From an uncultured Lachnospiraceae bacterium (GTDB lineage Bacteria; Bacillota; Clostridia; Lachnospirales; Lachnospiraceae), in assembly GCA_947588675.1 (NCBI GenBank), contig CANPYY010000013.1:1-58595 (forward strand): 58,595 bases of DNA, read 5' to 3'. The notes below the pieces were generated by a model, which was not told the origin of the DNA, ran no database searches, and worked only from the letters and a program-made list of their open reading frames with translations. The position numbers and the translations under genes were made by a program. Of the stretch, positions 42,035 to 49,354 are shown one piece after another. Numbering within the stretch: the stretch's first letter is position 1; every line of letters begins with the position of its first letter.

Positions 42035-43588
42035 ATGAATAAAAAACGAATCATAGCTTTGGGAGCGGCAGCGCTGCTCGTGATTTTAGTTGTTGGCAAT
42101 CTGGTGGTAACAAAAAGACTGTCAAGTGAAACGGAAAAGGTAAACGCAGAGGAGAGGTTTTCGCTGGATTCAGTGCAAGGCGACTTGGAGCATATGGATG
42201 AAAATGGCTCCGCCGTTTATTTCACTTCCGACATTTCACCGGATGGACTGGTGGAAATTTACCGGGCGCTTGGATGGACTCCCACTGGTAAAGTAGCCGT
42301 CAAGCTCTCTACCGGAGAACCGCCTGCCAGCAATTATCTCCGGCCGGAACTTATTAAGGAGCTGGTGCAGTCTTTGTCCGGCACTATTGTGGAGTGTAAT
42401 ACGGCGTACGGCGGATCGCGCACAGAGACTGCCATGCACAGGCAGGTGGCGGAAGACCACGGCTTTACGGACATAGCTGATGTAGACATTCTGGATGCAG
42501 ACGGTTCTATGCAGATTCCAGTTACGGGTGGAAGCCAGTTGGAGACAAACTATGTGGGCTCGCATTTTGAAAACTACGACTCCTATCTGGTGCTTTCACA
42601 TTTCAAAGGTCATGCCATGGCGGGCTTCGGTGGAGCAATTAAGAACATTTCCATAGGTCTTGGCTCAAAAGAGGGAAAATGCCTTATCCACACCGGCGGA
42701 AAGAGCCATACAAGCCCATGGGGCGGCGATCAGACCGCCTTTGCAGAGTCTATGGCGGAAGCAGGCAAGGCTGTTTCCGATTATCTGGGAAATGGAGACA
42801 GAATTACTTATATCAGTGTACTTAACAACATATCGATTGACTGTGACTGTGATGGAAATCCGGCGGAGCCGGACATTCATGACATCGGAATTCTTGCTTC
42901 CAATGATCCGGTTGCTATCGATCAGGCGGCCATTGACTTGTGTTTTGCAGCTGAGGGCAGCGAAAGCCTGAAACAGCGGGTAGAACGCCAGAATGGACTG
43001 CACACGCTGGAACATGGCGAGGAAATCGGTCTGGGAAGCAGAGCCTACGAACTAATTAATATTCAGGAGGAAACGCCGTCTGATACGAATACTCCTGCGG
43101 TTACAGGTGAGCCGTCTGACACGAATGTTCCTGTGGTTACAGATAAGCCGTCTGACACAAATGCTCCTGCGGTTACAAGCGAGCCGCCCGATGCGAATAC
43201 TCCTGCAATTACGGAAACGCCGTCCGAAACTTCTTCCGAAGGTGAAAGTGTCACGGAAGAACAGACTGCAAAATCAGTCATGAAGAAGGCAAAGCTAAAA
43301 AAACTGAAGGCAGCAGGTACAAAAAAGAGGATAAGCATTTCCTGGAAAAAGGTCGATCAGGCAACCGGTTATCAGGTTCAGATATCCAAGACCGGAAATT
43401 TTAAGAAAAAAGGAATCTTTTTTGATAAGAAAGTAAAAAAGACATCCGCAAAAGCGTTTAACAGGCAGATAAAAAAGAAGAAAACTTATTATATCAGAGT
43501 GCGCGTCTATATTTCTTATAAGAATGAAAAGGGAGAGAATTTCCGGGCATACGGAAGTTGGGCGAAAAAGAGAGTAAAGACAAAATAG
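42035..43588 (+). CDS. Membrane-anchored DUF362 protein with repeat linker and basic Fn3-like end
   Basis: This 517-aa protein has an N-terminal membrane helix (about 5-26), then a DUF362 domain (about 45-345) with VKLSTGEPP, ECNTAYGG, SHFKGHAMAGFGGAIKN and SNDPVAIDQAAIDLC. DUF362 proteins are often fused to 4Fe-4S ferredoxin domains; none is seen here. Residues 348-395 are four 12-residue units of the type PSDTNTPAVTGE. The last about 100 residues form a Lys-rich Fn3-like domain (ISISWKKVDQATGYQVQIS). AAAGGAGG precedes ATG42035. The domain's reaction is unknown; surface exposure is inferred. Confidence 0.85.
   Translation: MNKKRIIALGAAALLVILVVGNLVVTKRLSSETEKVNAEERFSLDSVQGDLEHMDENGSAVYFTSDISPDGLVEIYRALGWTPTGKVAVKLSTGEPPASNYLRPELIKELVQSLSGTIVECNTAYGGSRTETAMHRQVAEDHGFTDIADVDILDADGSMQIPVTGGSQLETNYVGSHFENYDSYLVLSHFKGHAMAGFGGAIKNISIGLGSKEGKCLIHTGGKSHTSPWGGDQTAFAESMAEAGKAVSDYLGNGDRITYISVLNNISIDCDCDGNPAEPDIHDIGILASNDPVAIDQAAIDLCFAAEGSESLKQRVERQNGLHTLEHGEEIGLGSRAYELINIQEETPSDTNTPAVTGEPSDTNVPVVTDKPSDTNAPAVTSEPPDANTPAITETPSETSSEGESVTEEQTAKSVMKKAKLKKLKAAGTKKRISISWKKVDQATGYQVQISKTGNFKKKGIFFDKKVKKTSAKAFNRQIKKKKTYYIRVRVYISYKNEKGENFRAYGSWAKKRVKTK
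43076..43219 (+). repeat. Four 36-bp in-frame tandem repeats
   Basis: Four consecutive 36-bp units encode PSDTNTPAVTGE-like 12-mers. They form a proline/threonine wall-spanning linker in the DUF362 protein. The units are diverged (positions 2, 4 and 6-8 vary), so recent slippage is unlikely. Confidence 0.9.
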
Positions 43589-43736
43589 ATATTGCTAAAT
43601 AAATTTATTAAAATTAATGAAAAGTAATCCTGCCGCAGCAGTCTGCATCCGCCTGGGTGAAAAGGTGGGAAATGCTTTTCAAGGATGGTGCGCAACGGAA
43701 ATAGAGATATATTTTCCTAAAAATATATAGATAAAG

Positions 43737-43770
43737 AAAAAGGCATCTGGTTGATTCCGGGTGCTTTTTT
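43737..43770 (+). terminator. Terminator after DUF362 gene
   Basis: AAGGCATCTGG pairs with CCGGGTGCTTT (three G-U pairs) and is followed by T residues. The rest of 43589-43736 shows no gene. Confidence 0.75.
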
Positions 43771-43771
43771 C

Positions 43772-43814
43772 AGTTATAACTTTCGGTATGAACTGATGAA
43801 CCAACCGAGACTTC
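43772..43814 (+). repeat. 43-bp repeated element, copy B (before aldo/keto reductase 1)
   Basis: Gapless match to 39315-39357 (34 of 43). It begins with the perfect palindrome GTTATAAC and lies about 20 bases before a -10-like TAAAAT (43835-43840). Unlike copy A, no complementary arm follows, so here it cannot form the terminator. Confidence 0.6.
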
Positions 43815-43869
43815 CGCTGTCAGGTGCGATGGGTTAAAATGAACATATAAACAACAGGAGGTATTTATT

Positions 43870-44709
43870 ATGGAATACATTACATTGAATAACACAGTTA
43901 AAATGCCAATGGCGGGAATCGGCGTGTTTATGATGTCTCCTGCCGAGGCGGAAAGCTCGGTGGAAAGCGCATTAAAAAGCGGCGTGCGCCTGATTGACAC
44001 GGCGAACGGCTATATGAATGAGAGCGGAACAGGGCGGGGCATAAAAAAGAGCGGTGTGCCGAGAAAGGAAATTTTTCTTGTGACGAAGCTCTGGCCAACG
44101 GTCTATGAAAAAGACACGGCGGTAGATGAAACGCTGCAAAGGCTTAATACGGACTACATCGATTTGCTGTTTTTGCATCAGCCCACGGACAACTGGCGCG
44201 AGGGTTACAAAAACATTGAAAAAGCGGTAAAGGCAGGTAAGGTTAAAGCCATCGGTCTTTCTAATTTTCCCGATGAGCTTTTGAAAGAGGCAATTGATAC
44301 CATGGAATTGAAACCACAGGTGGTTCAAGTGGAAGCGCATCCGTACTATCCGCAGACGGAACTGAAAAAGATTTTGGAAAAGACGGATATGGGACTCATG
44401 GCATGGTATCCGCTGGGTCATGGCGATAAGAGTCTGATCAATGAGCCGGTATTTACGGAGCTTGCAAAAAAGTACGGCAAGAGCAACGCACAGATTATCC
44501 TGCGCTGGCATATTCAGAGCGGCAATATCGTGATTCCGGGTTCCAAAAATCCAGACCATATCCGCGATAATTTTGATATTTTTGATTTTGCACTTTCCGA
44601 CGAAGATATGGCTCATATTGCCAAGGTAAACAAAAACAAGCGGTACTATACGGCAAATCCGGAAATGCTTGCTGCCTATGTCACAATGGAACTGAAACCG
44701 GATCTGTAA
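43870..44709 (+). CDS. Aldo/keto reductase 1
   Basis: This 279-aa NAD(P)H-dependent carbonyl reductase of the AKR5-like 2,5-diketogluconate reductase group has a single TIM barrel. The catalytic tetrad is seen: Asp/Tyr in LIDTANGYMNE, Lys in LVTKLWP and His in LFLHQPTD. The cofactor loop IVIPGSKNPDHIRDNFDIFDF is in place near the end. CAGGAGG precedes ATG43870. It heads a run of three oxidoreductase genes, with the second reductase 33 bp later. The substrate is unknown. Confidence 0.93.
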   Translation: MEYITLNNTVKMPMAGIGVFMMSPAEAESSVESALKSGVRLIDTANGYMNESGTGRGIKKSGVPRKEIFLVTKLWPTVYEKDTAVDETLQRLNTDYIDLLFLHQPTDNWREGYKNIEKAVKAGKVKAIGLSNFPDELLKEAIDTMELKPQVVQVEAHPYYPQTELKKILEKTDMGLMAWYPLGHGDKSLINEPVFTELAKKYGKSNAQIILRWHIQSGNIVIPGSKNPDHIRDNFDIFDFALSDEDMAHIAKVNKNKRYYTANPEMLAAYVTMELKPDL

Positions 44710-44742
44710 AACTGTCATGTAACCTATAGAAGGGAGAATATC

Positions 44743-45585
44743 ATGGAATACACGATTTTGAACAATGGAATCAAAATGCCTATGGAGGGTTTTGGTGTCT
44801 TTCAAATGCGCAATCCTAAAGAGTGTGAACAGGCGGTACTTGATGCCATCAGTGTGGGCTATCGGCTGATTGACACGGCAGCATCCTACGGAAATGAGGA
44901 ATCCGTTGGCGCAGCCATTCAAAAGAGTGGCGCCTGCCGTGAGGACTTATTTGTTACTACCAAGCTTTGGGTGTCGGATTCCAGTTATGAAGGCGCGAAA
45001 CGGGCATTTGAAAATTCCCTGAAAAAGCTGGGACTTCAGTATCTCGATCTATATCTTTTGCATCAGCCTATGGGTGATTACTACGGCGCATGGAGTGCAC
45101 TCGAAGAACTCTATAAGGAGGGACGTATTCGTGCCATAGGTGTTTGCAATTTCTATCCTCATGTGCTGGCGGATTTCTGTGAGACGGTGGAGGTAATTCC
45201 GGCGGTCAATCAGATTGAGCTGCATCCTTTTTTTCAGCAGCCGGATGCTTTGGCTTTGATGAAGGAATATGAAGTGCAGCCGGAAGCGTGGGGACCTTTT
45301 GCAGAGGGAAAGAATGGGATTTTTACTAACCCGGTTCTGACACAGATTGGCGAAAAGTATGGGAAATCTGCCGCACAGGTTGTTCTGCGGTGGAATGTGC
45401 AGCGGGGCGTTGTCGTGATTCCGAAATCCATACACAAGGCTCGTATGGAACAAAATTTTGACATCTGGAATTTTAATCTTACCGATGAGGAAATGAGGGC
45501 AATTGCGACGTTTGATATCGGGCACAGCGAGATTGTCAACCATTTTGATCCGAATTTTGTCAGGGCGCTGCATGGACGATATTAA
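44743..45585 (+). CDS. Aldo/keto reductase 2
   Basis: This 280-aa paralog of the preceding reductase has the same barrel and tetrad (DTAASYGNE, VTTKLWVS, LLHQPMGDYYG). The cofactor segment reads VVIPKSIHKARMEQNFDIWNF. The two proteins differ widely outside the motifs, so the duplication is old or they were acquired separately. AAGGGAG precedes ATG44743. The iron-type alcohol dehydrogenase follows after 34 bp. Confidence 0.93.
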   Translation: MEYTILNNGIKMPMEGFGVFQMRNPKECEQAVLDAISVGYRLIDTAASYGNEESVGAAIQKSGACREDLFVTTKLWVSDSSYEGAKRAFENSLKKLGLQYLDLYLLHQPMGDYYGAWSALEELYKEGRIRAIGVCNFYPHVLADFCETVEVIPAVNQIELHPFFQQPDALALMKEYEVQPEAWGPFAEGKNGIFTNPVLTQIGEKYGKSAAQVVLRWNVQRGVVVIPKSIHKARMEQNFDIWNFNLTDEEMRAIATFDIGHSEIVNHFDPNFVRALHGRY

Positions 45586-45619
45586 AATTCGAATACTACT
45601 CAATAGGAGGTTTTCAACT

Positions 45620-46780
45620 ATGAATACATTTACCTACCGTTATCCAGTAACGGTTTATTTTGGAGAAAAAGCGGCCAGGAAGAATCTGCCGGCAGAGCTT
45701 GCAAAAGTGGGAAAAAACGTGATGCTTGCCTACGGCGGCGGTTCGATCAAAAAGAACGGCATTTACGATGAACTGATGGAACTTCTTGCCGATGCCGGAA
45801 AGAATGTTACGGAATTTTCCGGTATCATGTCAAATCCCACCTATGCCAAGGTGCAGGAGGGCGCAATGCTTGCCCGTGAAAACAGGATTGACTTTATTCT
45901 TGCCGTAGGCGGCGGCAGCGTAATCGACTGCTGCAAGGTCGTGTCTGCGCAGGCAAAGACGGACGAAGATCTGTGGGAACTGGAAACCGTAAAGCACAGT
46001 AGTCCCTCTGCGTTTATTCCGATGGGCGCTGTGGTGACTGCGTTTGGCACCGGCGCAGAGATGAATAACGGCGCGGTAATTACCAACGAGGAAAAGAAAG
46101 TCAAAGGACCGCTATGGGGAGCGTTTTATGATTTTGCAATTCTTGATCCTGTCTATACGATGACTATGCCGATGAAACAAGTAGTTTCCGGGGCATTTGA
46201 TGCACTGTCCCACTGTATGGAAACCTATATGGGCTCTCCGCGGGAAACTAATCTCTCCGATGAGATTAACGAAGCCTGTCAGAGAAATATTGTCCGCAAC
46301 CTACGGGCAACATTAAAGAATCCGCAGGATATCAAGGCGAGAAGTGAACTTGTCTGGGCGGCGGCGATGGGCGAAAACGGTATATTAAAAATCGGAAAGG
46401 TCACGGATTTTCAGGCGCATATGTTAGAGCATCAGCTTGGCGCTTATACCGACTGCAGCCACGGACAGGGACTGGCGGTTATTCATCCGGTGTTGTATTG
46501 CTATATGCTTCCGGAAGCGGCGCCTCAGTTTGCAAGGCTGGCGGTAAACGTGTGGGGCATTGAGCCTGACGGAAAATCGGAAGAAGAACTTGCAAATGCT
46601 TTTCTTGATTCACTGGCGGCATTTATCAGGGAAGTTGGACTGCCGGAAACTTTTTCTGAAATGGGAATTGCAGAGGACACGGATTACAGGGCGGTTGCTG
46701 ACAGCACAGTGCTGACAGGAGGATGCTGTAAGAAATTTACGAAGGAAGAATTGCTGGCAGTTCTTAATGAGTGCAGATAA
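45620..46780 (+). CDS. Iron-containing (group III) alcohol dehydrogenase
   Basis: This 386-aa enzyme belongs to the YqhD/BdhA-like group III dehydrogenases that reduce short-chain aldehydes with NAD(P)H. Seen are the nucleotide-binding GGGSVIDCCKVV, FDALSHCMETYMG with a metal-binding Asp/His, and LEHQLGAYTDCSHGQGLAV with two metal His. Length is typical. AGGAGG precedes ATG45620; the upstream frame runs back into the aldo/keto reductase gene and is not used. It completes the three-enzyme aldehyde-reducing set. Confidence 0.94.
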   Translation: MNTFTYRYPVTVYFGEKAARKNLPAELAKVGKNVMLAYGGGSIKKNGIYDELMELLADAGKNVTEFSGIMSNPTYAKVQEGAMLARENRIDFILAVGGGSVIDCCKVVSAQAKTDEDLWELETVKHSSPSAFIPMGAVVTAFGTGAEMNNGAVITNEEKKVKGPLWGAFYDFAILDPVYTMTMPMKQVVSGAFDALSHCMETYMGSPRETNLSDEINEACQRNIVRNLRATLKNPQDIKARSELVWAAAMGENGILKIGKVTDFQAHMLEHQLGAYTDCSHGQGLAVIHPVLYCYMLPEAAPQFARLAVNVWGIEPDGKSEEELANAFLDSLAAFIREVGLPETFSEMGIAEDTDYRAVADSTVLTGGCCKKFTKEELLAVLNECR

Positions 46781-46803
46781 GGACATGAAAGCGGTGGCTG
46801 ATT

Positions 46804-47484
46804 ATGAAAATGAAACAAATTGTGAAAATCATGACGGATTTGCTTATGACAATCCTGCTGCTTTTTCTGATGGCGTACTCGCTCTTGGGAGAGGCGCTTC
46901 ATGAATGGATTGGCGTTGCCATGTTTGTGCTGTTTATCCTGCATCACATTCTGAACAGGCGGTGGTGCAGGAATCTGTTTCGGGGACATTATACGCCGCT
47001 CCGTATCTATCAGACTGCAATGGTACTTTTTGTTTTTCTTTGTATGATTGGCTCCATGGCAAGCGGTGTCCTGTTGTCCCGTTATGTATTTCGTATGGAT
47101 ATACGCAACTTTAGTGCAGTTTTTCGAACTGTCCATATGCTTTGCGCTTATTGGGGATTTCTGTTTCTTTCCCTGCATCTGGGATTGCATTGGAACGGAA
47201 TGGTGGGCATGGCAAGAAAACTCACAAAAAAATCATCGAAAGCTTATAAATGGACGTTTCGTTTGATGGCCGCTTTGATTGCGGCCTACGGAGCATATGC
47301 TTTTATCAAACGTGACTTTGGAAATTATATGCTCCTGCGGTATCATTTTGTGTTCTTTGATTTTGAGGAACCGCTGGTGCTGTTTTGGCTTGATTATGTT
47401 GCTATTATGGGATTGTTCGTGTATGTCGGGCATTATATTTCAGTATTGTTTACAGGAAAATATGGAAAAAGGAAAAACCAATAG
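46804..47484 (+). CDS. DUF4405-type cytochrome-b-like membrane protein
   Basis: This 226-aa integral membrane protein has four or more helices with paired histidines (GEALHEW, LFILHHILN, HMLCAYWGF, LHLGLHW), the pattern of DUF4405/cytochrome b561-like proteins that may hold heme b. It lies 23 bp after the alcohol dehydrogenase and is followed by a strong terminator, so it closes the redox operon. Heme binding is inference. It could pass electrons between membrane carriers and the flavodoxin. Confidence 0.8.
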   Translation: MKMKQIVKIMTDLLMTILLLFLMAYSLLGEALHEWIGVAMFVLFILHHILNRRWCRNLFRGHYTPLRIYQTAMVLFVFLCMIGSMASGVLLSRYVFRMDIRNFSAVFRTVHMLCAYWGFLFLSLHLGLHWNGMVGMARKLTKKSSKAYKWTFRLMAALIAAYGAYAFIKRDFGNYMLLRYHFVFFDFEEPLVLFWLDYVAIMGLFVYVGHYISVLFTGKYGKRKNQ

Positions 47485-47514
47485 CTTTTTTACAAGAGCG
47501 ATATTGGTTTTTTT
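47473..47514 (+). terminator. Terminator of redox operon
   Basis: Perfect 11-bp arms AAAAACCAATA/TATTGGTTTTT with a T-run. It overlaps the last codons of the DUF4405 gene. Confidence 0.85.
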
Positions 47515-47546
47515 GGATTGTATTAAATATTTTTCATGAAAAAAAG

Positions 47547-47574
47547 TTGCATAAAAAATATTTTGTGATATAAT
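47547..47574 (+). promoter_or_regulatory. Promoter of AAA ATPase/TOPRIM pair
   Basis: TTGCAT, 16 bp and a perfect TATAAT with TGA in front (extended -10). The leader is about 35 nt. Confidence 0.65.
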
Positions 47575-47614
47575 AATAATAAAGAAGAAGAAAAGTAACT
47601 TGGAGGGATGCACC

Positions 47615-48892
47615 ATGATTATAGAGGTAAGAGCAAAAAACTGCTATGCATTTGAGGATGACATTACATTTTCAATGAAAGCAGATATGCGAAATAAGAA
47701 ATTTGGAGCTAATGTTCATAAAGAGAACAATTTTAATGTGCTTAAAACGGTAGGAATATATGGTCCAAACAATTCAGGAAAAACCTGTTTGATTAAGTGC
47801 ATTAGGGCAATAAAAAATGTGCTTTTAAATAAGAAAAATGGTTTAATACCCAATATATTTACTGAGAGTGATGTATGTGAGTTAGGCATAACATTCATGT
47901 CATTTGGAAGAAAGTTTTCTTATAACTTTAAGTATGACGTAGAAAAAGAAGAATATATTTATGAATCATTTTCTGAGATATTTAAAGATCAGTATAACAA
48001 TGAAAAAGAAGTTTGCTGGTTGAAAAAGGATACCATTAGGGAAATATATGAATGTATTGATGAAGTTGTGCAGACTATGATTTCGGTTGTATCGAAAAAT
48101 AATTTGCTATGTTATGTAGTAGATACAAGTAAATTTGAACATATCGACGAGATGAAGCAGATTCTTGTCGGATTTGCTGAGAAAATTGATGTTATCAATA
48201 TGAACAACATACCTATGCAGCATACGATTGAACTTATGAAGAATAAGAATCAGTTACAGCAAAAGGTTGTTGAGTTCATAAAAAATGCAGATTTGTATAT
48301 GGATAACTTTGAATATGTGGACATGGATAAAATACCACTGAAAATGAATGGAGATGATGAAAAGCCGGACGAGAAAGTGCTTGATATTCCAGAAAATATT
48401 ATGGATCAGATTAGACTGGTTTCCACTTATAAAGGAGTTCATGTACCAAGCATGTTATTTGATTCCACAGGAACAAAGAAGATTGCAGCTATTGCCAGTT
48501 ATGTCATAGAAGCACTTGAACAGGGCAGAATTCTTGTGGTAGATGAATTGGATAGTAGTATTCACTTTAAGCTTACCAGAGCAATTGTTGCGATGTTTAA
48601 TAATGAATTGAATACAAATGCACAGATGATATATACAGTTCACGATATAAATCTTATGGATTGCAAAAGGATGTTCCGTAAGGAGCAGATTTGGTTTGTT
48701 CACAAAGATGAAGAAGGCGTATATGTATATTCACTTGCTGATTTTACTGCACAGCAGGGAGTGAGAGATACGACGGATGTTATGGAAAAATATAGGAAGG
48801 GTGCTCTTGGAGCATTACCTGATCCAGAACTAATTAATTCCTTGCTTAGTATTAAAGGTGATGTAGAGGAGGATGATGCCGATGCCAAATAA
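47615..48892 (+). CDS. AAA15/OLD-type ATPase (RloA/AriA-like), putative defence
   Basis: This 425-aa SMC-like ATPase has Walker A GIYGPNNSGKTCL near residue 50, an inserted helical/coiled middle region, a signature segment (FDSTGTKKIAAIASYVIEAL), Walker B ILVVDELDSS with Asp310/Glu311, and a switch His in TVHDINLMD. This AAA15 layout is shared by defence ATPases such as AriA of PARIS and RloA. It is followed by an overlapping TOPRIM gene, the usual partner. ATG47615 follows GGAGGG. Codon use is AT-rich, unlike the neighbouring redox genes. A role in phage defence is inferred from architecture. Confidence 0.85.
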   Translation: MIIEVRAKNCYAFEDDITFSMKADMRNKKFGANVHKENNFNVLKTVGIYGPNNSGKTCLIKCIRAIKNVLLNKKNGLIPNIFTESDVCELGITFMSFGRKFSYNFKYDVEKEEYIYESFSEIFKDQYNNEKEVCWLKKDTIREIYECIDEVVQTMISVVSKNNLLCYVVDTSKFEHIDEMKQILVGFAEKIDVINMNNIPMQHTIELMKNKNQLQQKVVEFIKNADLYMDNFEYVDMDKIPLKMNGDDEKPDEKVLDIPENIMDQIRLVSTYKGVHVPSMLFDSTGTKKIAAIASYVIEALEQGRILVVDELDSSIHFKLTRAIVAMFNNELNTNAQMIYTVHDINLMDCKRMFRKEQIWFVHKDEEGVYVYSLADFTAQQGVRDTTDVMEKYRKGALGALPDPELINSLLSIKGDVEEDDADAK

Positions 48893-49328
48893 GTTCCCTA
48901 AGTTCTTTGATAAGCATAAAATCTGCATTATCTGCGAAGGCAATGAGGAATATGAGTATTTTAAGCGTTTGAAAGATTTGAAAGTGTGGAACGAGCAATA
49001 TGACATTTCATTAGTTAATGCCGGCGGTAATGGAAATATCCCGGCAAGGTATCAGGACCGATATCAAAATGGGGCAGCCGAACTGGTGCTTGTGTTCTGT
49101 GATACGGAAAAAAAGCCTCATGAGCAGTATGAGGACATTAAACGTAAGATTAATGAGTTTCATGATGTGGATAATGCTGCAGATGAAGTGAATAGTATAA
49201 GTAGTATAAAAGGTTATATTATGAACAAAGTAAATATGATAAAACAAAATTTAGAGTTCATGGGTAGAACATGGATGAATTGCAGGCATTTTCATAAAAG
49301 TTGTATTTCCCCTAGGTATTTGTTATAA
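48882..49328 (+). pseudogene. TOPRIM partner gene (RloB/AriB-like), probably truncated
   Basis: ATG48882 has AGGAGG nine bases upstream and overlaps the ATPase gene by 11 bp. The first about 100 residues form a TOPRIM core with Glu19 (CIICEGNEEYEYF) and the DxE motif at Asp74 (LVFCDTEKK). After ADEV (about residue 104) the sequence becomes low-quality (NSISSIKGYIMNKVN) and ends at 148 aa inside the next gene's promoter. Complete partners are usually some 200 aa or more, so the C-terminal part seems lost. The product may be inactive. Confidence 0.65.
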
Positions 49329-49329
49329 T
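49301..49329 (+). promoter_or_regulatory. Promoter of sensor kinase operon
   Basis: TTGTAT (49301-49306), 17 bp and a perfect TATAAT (49324-49329). It overlaps the stop of the truncated TOPRIM frame and lies 26 bp before the kinase start. Confidence 0.65.
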
Positions 49330-49354
49330 AATAAAAAAATAGGGAGTTTTAAGC

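Noticed and set aside
43063-43338. Tandem 36-bp repeats as a CRISPR array
   Set aside because: Units are contiguous with no spacers and encode an in-frame Pro/Thr linker. No CRISPR array was seen in the window.
43972-44922. 316-codon minus-strand frame across both aldo/keto reductases
   Set aside because: The plus-strand genes have full catalytic tetrads; the minus frame spans their gap and matches nothing.
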